From the NCBI GenBank assembly GCA_028572035.1, contig JAPVWE010000040.1, positions 1 through 8,939 of the forward strand: a stretch of 8,939 nt of DNA, given 5' to 3'. Position numbers and translations under genes: made by a program. The notes beneath the pieces were generated by a model. That model saw only the letters and a list, made by a program, of their open reading frames with translations. It made no database searches and had not been told where the DNA came from. How positions within the stretch are numbered: position 1 is the stretch's first letter; each line of letters begins with the position of its first letter. Of the stretch, positions 6,966-8,939 are shown piece by piece. The DNA is from Desulfobacteraceae bacterium. Lineage in GTDB: Bacteria; Desulfobacterota; DSM-4660; Desulfatiglandales; B25-G16.

Positions 6966-8447
6966 ATGTTGACCAAGCCCAACATGCTTGTGGTTGACAA
7001 TAATGTAGCCATTTTAAATAAGTGCAGTCAACTCTTGTTAAGCAGGGGTTACCAGGTTCGTACGGCAGAAAGCAGTCAGGAGGCACTTTATATTGTGGAG
7101 AAATATCCGGCGGATGTCGATATCATGCTCCTTTCACTTGAACTTTCCCGTCTGGGCGCCATGTCTGTTATCAAAGTGCTAAAAAAGACTAAAAGCAAGA
7201 TATTGATCATGGCCATGTCTGCTGACTGTGGTGAAGAAGCGATAGAGGCAATGCATGCAGGGGCATATGACTGCATTCGAAAGACATTTACAGTTGAGCG
7301 GTTCTGGACAAAGATAAACCGTATGATAGAAAGGTTCAGATTTGGCCGCCAGCTCGATATAGTCAAAAAGCAGAGACAGACGCTTCTCATGAAGGACAGC
7401 CATGATGAAGACACCTTGCAGTCTATCCTGAACACCATTCCGGAAAGTATCCTTATTTTAGACCAGCAGGGGAGCCTTGTTTTTTATAATTCTAATGCGG
7501 CTAGTCTGTTCGGGCTTTTGGCTGATATGGCCCTGGGTCTGCCCATCGAGAAGTGTGTGAAAAATAAAAATCTTTTATCATTTATCACAGAGACTATTAA
7601 ATTGAGTCTGCCCCGGCATTCTGCCGGACATCGTGAATCCCTCATAGAGATGGACGATGTCAGGCTTCGCGTCTTTATGGATTCCTTAACAAGTGAAGAT
7701 GATACAGTTATCGGCTTTCTAATTCAACTTGATGATATTTCACAGACAAGCGCCATGGACCAATTGAAAGCCGATTTTATGACGATGGTCTCACATGAGC
7801 TTAAAGCTCCCTTGAGCGCGTTGTTGATGCAGATATCCGTGGTCCTGGACGGCCTTGCAGGAGATATCACCACAAAACAGAAGGAACTTCTGGGCAAGGC
7901 AAAGGAAAAGACAAAGGGGATGATTGCCCTTGTAAATGATCTTTTAGATCTTCGCCGTATTGAGGAAGGGAAAGCCGTAGTGGTGATAGAGCCGTTAGAT
8001 ATGGCAGAGATTCTGCAAAGGAGTATCGATATAATGTCTTTATCCGCCAAAGATGAGAATATCACCTTTGATGTAAATATAGCTAAAGACCTCCCCCTAT
8101 TCAGTGGTGACAAAACCGGTATGCAAGCTGTTTTTATTAACCTTATCAGCAATGCCATTAAGTTCACACCTAACAGGGGGCGGGTGGAAGTTGAATTGAA
8201 AAAGTCAGGCAAGGATCTCCGTATAAAGGTGGTTGACACCGGGATAGGTATTGAAAAGGAGGATATAGACCATATCTTTGATAGATTTTATCGTATCAAA
8301 ACAGAGCGGACAAAGAATATAGGCGGATCAGGTCTCGGACTTTACATTTTGAAAGGGATTGTAGAAGCCCACCGAGGCACTGTCCATGTAGAGAGTGAAA
8401 TTGGGAAAGGCACTATGTTTATAGTCTCTTTTCCGCTGGACAAGTAG
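6966..8447 (+). CDS. Histidine kinase with degenerate N-terminal receiver, PAS, HisKA and HATPase_c domains
   Basis: The 493-residue protein has no membrane segment or signal peptide, so it is probably cytoplasmic. Residues 5-120 are receiver-like, but the residue at the phospho-acceptor position is S57 (MLLSLELSRLG), N12 replaces the second acidic residue, and A83 stands where Thr/Ser is expected; K106 is kept. A helical linker (about 120-150) leads to a PAS domain at about 150-260 (TIPESILILDQQGSLVFYNS). The HisKA H-box MVSHELKAPLSAL has phospho-acceptor H277. The HATPase_c core shows the N box with N392 and N396, G1 at D424 (DTGIGIE), the F box FDRFYRI and G2 at 453-458 (GGSGLG). The kinase core looks intact. 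A GAGAGGAG site at 6947-6954 precedes the ATG. The upstream receivers are its likely partners. The PAS could sense redox state or a small ligand; no cofactor residue can be named. Confidence 0.92.
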   Translation: MLTKPNMLVVDNNVAILNKCSQLLLSRGYQVRTAESSQEALYIVEKYPADVDIMLLSLELSRLGAMSVIKVLKKTKSKILIMAMSADCGEEAIEAMHAGAYDCIRKTFTVERFWTKINRMIERFRFGRQLDIVKKQRQTLLMKDSHDEDTLQSILNTIPESILILDQQGSLVFYNSNAASLFGLLADMALGLPIEKCVKNKNLLSFITETIKLSLPRHSAGHRESLIEMDDVRLRVFMDSLTSEDDTVIGFLIQLDDISQTSAMDQLKADFMTMVSHELKAPLSALLMQISVVLDGLAGDITTKQKELLGKAKEKTKGMIALVNDLLDLRRIEEGKAVVVIEPLDMAEILQRSIDIMSLSAKDENITFDVNIAKDLPLFSGDKTGMQAVFINLISNAIKFTPNRGRVEVELKKSGKDLRIKVVDTGIGIEKEDIDHIFDRFYRIKTERTKNIGGSGLGLYILKGIVEAHRGTVHVESEIGKGTMFIVSFPLDK

Positions 8448-8556
8448 TCAGTCCGTCTAATTAAGAGGTGAAAAAGGTTCTTTATAGCATAGAAAGTAAT
8501 TAATCGTTAAATGAATAATACGACTCATATAGAGCATCAAGACTTTCCCCCTTGTA

Positions 8557-8631
8557 TTCCCCATTAAAGACTGGAGTGTTAGCGGGCATGGTGGAACGTG
8601 GAAGATTGTTAGAGACGACCTTACTGTCTAA
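8557..8631 (+). pseudogene. metV: 3' remnant of a second metV
   Basis: The last 24 codons and the stop of a metV copy are preserved here: FPIKDWSVSGHGG, then TWKIVRDDLTV and TAA. Against the end of the intact metV (residues 199-222, bases 2011-2085) I count 19 of 24 identical residues and 60 of 75 identical bases without gaps. Several of the base differences are at silent third positions, so the copy diverged for a time under protein-level selection. Upstream, the frame reaches a TAG stop at 8530-8532 and similarity to metV ends at about 8557. None of the cysteine-rich core remains, so the piece cannot encode a working MetV. Its position before a second hdrA repeats the metV-hdrA order at 1417-4692, which makes a chance match very unlikely. 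Confidence 0.85.
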
Positions 8632-8660
8632 AATGGTATATGGTTTAGTATCAATCCAGT

Positions 8661-8670
8661 AAGGAAAGGA
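8661..8670 (+). promoter_or_regulatory. Purine-rich Shine-Dalgarno-like sequence upstream of the second hdrA
   Basis: AAGGAAAGGA is the best ribosome-site match before the second hdrA, but it is 45 bases from the hdrA ATG at 8716. It is close to an ATG at 8674 that opens only a three-codon frame (ATG ACT TTT TAG). That mini-frame is in phase with hdrA. It could be a leader cistron, a relic of an older start or chance. Confidence 0.35.
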
Positions 8671-8715
8671 AAAATGACTTTTTAGAAAGGTCTCAAGATA
8701 AAAAAACATAAGATA

Positions 8716-8939
8716 ATGGCTTCTAAGGTATCTAAAATTGGATCAGTATTAGTTATTGGTGGCGGAATTGCCGGTATCCAGGCGTGTCTCGATCTGGCAA
8801 ATTCCGGATATTTTGTCTATCTGGTTGAAAGATCATCAGCCATTGGCGGAATTATGGCCCAGTTAGACAAAACATTTCCAACAAATGACTGTTCAATATG
8901 CATCCTCTCTCCCAAGCTGGTAGAGTGTGGTCGGCATCT
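8716..8939 (+). CDS. hdrA: Second HdrA homologue, canonical type (3' partial)
   Basis: 74 codons are visible before the window ends. They hold an FAD-binding motif GGGIAG and the standard HdrA cysteine segment NDCSICILSPKLVECGRH, an iron-sulfur ligand region. From the GSVLV motif on, I count 48 of 66 residues identical to the long HdrA at 2089, including an unbroken 20-residue run. The two are clearly paralogues. This copy keeps the usual S-P-K-L residues that the long copy has lost. The ATG at 8716 has only weak ribosome-site character, and an in-frame stop at 8683-8685 rules out a longer N-terminus. The start agrees with the first copy, whose N-terminus is three residues shorter. hdrB and hdrC might follow beyond the window; that cannot be seen. 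Confidence 0.92.
   Translation, partial: MASKVSKIGSVLVIGGGIAGIQACLDLANSGYFVYLVERSSAIGGIMAQLDKTFPTNDCSICILSPKLVECGRH

Larger units (their letters stand above)
8448..8715. other. Intergenic region with decayed coding sequence
   Basis: This 268-base gap separates the kinase from the second hdrA. Its recognisable content is the metV 3' remnant at 8557-8631. The left part (8448-8556) is AT-rich, has stops in every forward frame and shows no convincing protein, RNA or hairpin terminator. Very short frames occur, such as one of 11 codons after an AAGAGG at 8464-8469, but nothing supports them. The right part (8632-8715) holds a purine-rich AAGGAAAGGA and probably the leader of the second hdrA. Confidence 0.6.

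Noticed and set aside
8448..8500. Rho-independent terminator after the kinase gene
   Set aside because: I found no stable GC-rich hairpin followed by a T run in this stretch.
8683..8685. TAG as a recoded pyrrolysine codon extending the second HdrA
   Set aside because: The extension would add residues ahead of a normal HdrA N-terminus, and no pyrrolysine genes are visible. A plain stop is the simpler reading.
8500..8709. 69-codon open frame on the - strand in the gap
   Set aside because: It overlaps the metV remnant, whose sense strand is +, shows no recognisable domain and has biased composition. It is a shadow of decayed coding sequence.

Overview
The window reads as part of an anaerobe's one-carbon (Wood-Ljungdahl) redox locus, and every supported gene lies on the + strand. 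Flavin and iron-sulfur proteins of the HdrA/MvhD type next to MetV and MetF, moderately low GC, and single-domain response regulators beside a PAS histidine kinase suggest a strict anaerobe. Sulfate-reducing or syntrophic Desulfobacterota would fit, or a relative of the acetogens. This taxonomic guess is inference; no marker gene is present.

Left part (2-6080): five tightly packed genes that look like one operon. They are a GltD/NfnB-like NAD(P)H-FAD-[4Fe-4S] oxidoreductase (5' end outside the window), metV, a long HdrA-like protein with two fused flavoprotein modules, mvhD, and metF. MetF is the methylene-tetrahydrofolate reductase catalytic subunit and MetV its iron-sulfur partner. HdrA and MvhD are the modules used in flavin-based electron bifurcation. 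The set resembles the MetVF-HdrABC-MvhD complex of Moorella thermoacetica, but no hdrB or hdrC is present here and a GltD-like protein is. A reasonable inference is a methylene-THF reductase complex that takes or returns electrons through NAD(P)H at the GltD-like subunit and perhaps ferredoxin at HdrA.

Middle part (6081-8447): a short gap with a heptanucleotide tandem repeat, then a three-gene signalling cassette. It holds two stand-alone receiver proteins and a histidine kinase with a degenerate N-terminal receiver, a PAS domain and the HisKA/HATPase_c core.

Right part (8448-8939): a 268-base gap that contains the decayed 3' end of a second metV (8557-8631), followed by the start of a second, canonical hdrA (8716 to beyond the window end). 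The order metV-hdrA at 1417-4692 is thus echoed by metV remnant-hdrA at 8557-8939. This indicates an old duplication of the metV-hdrA pair, in which one metV copy was lost and the two hdrA copies diverged. The signalling cassette lies between the two copies.
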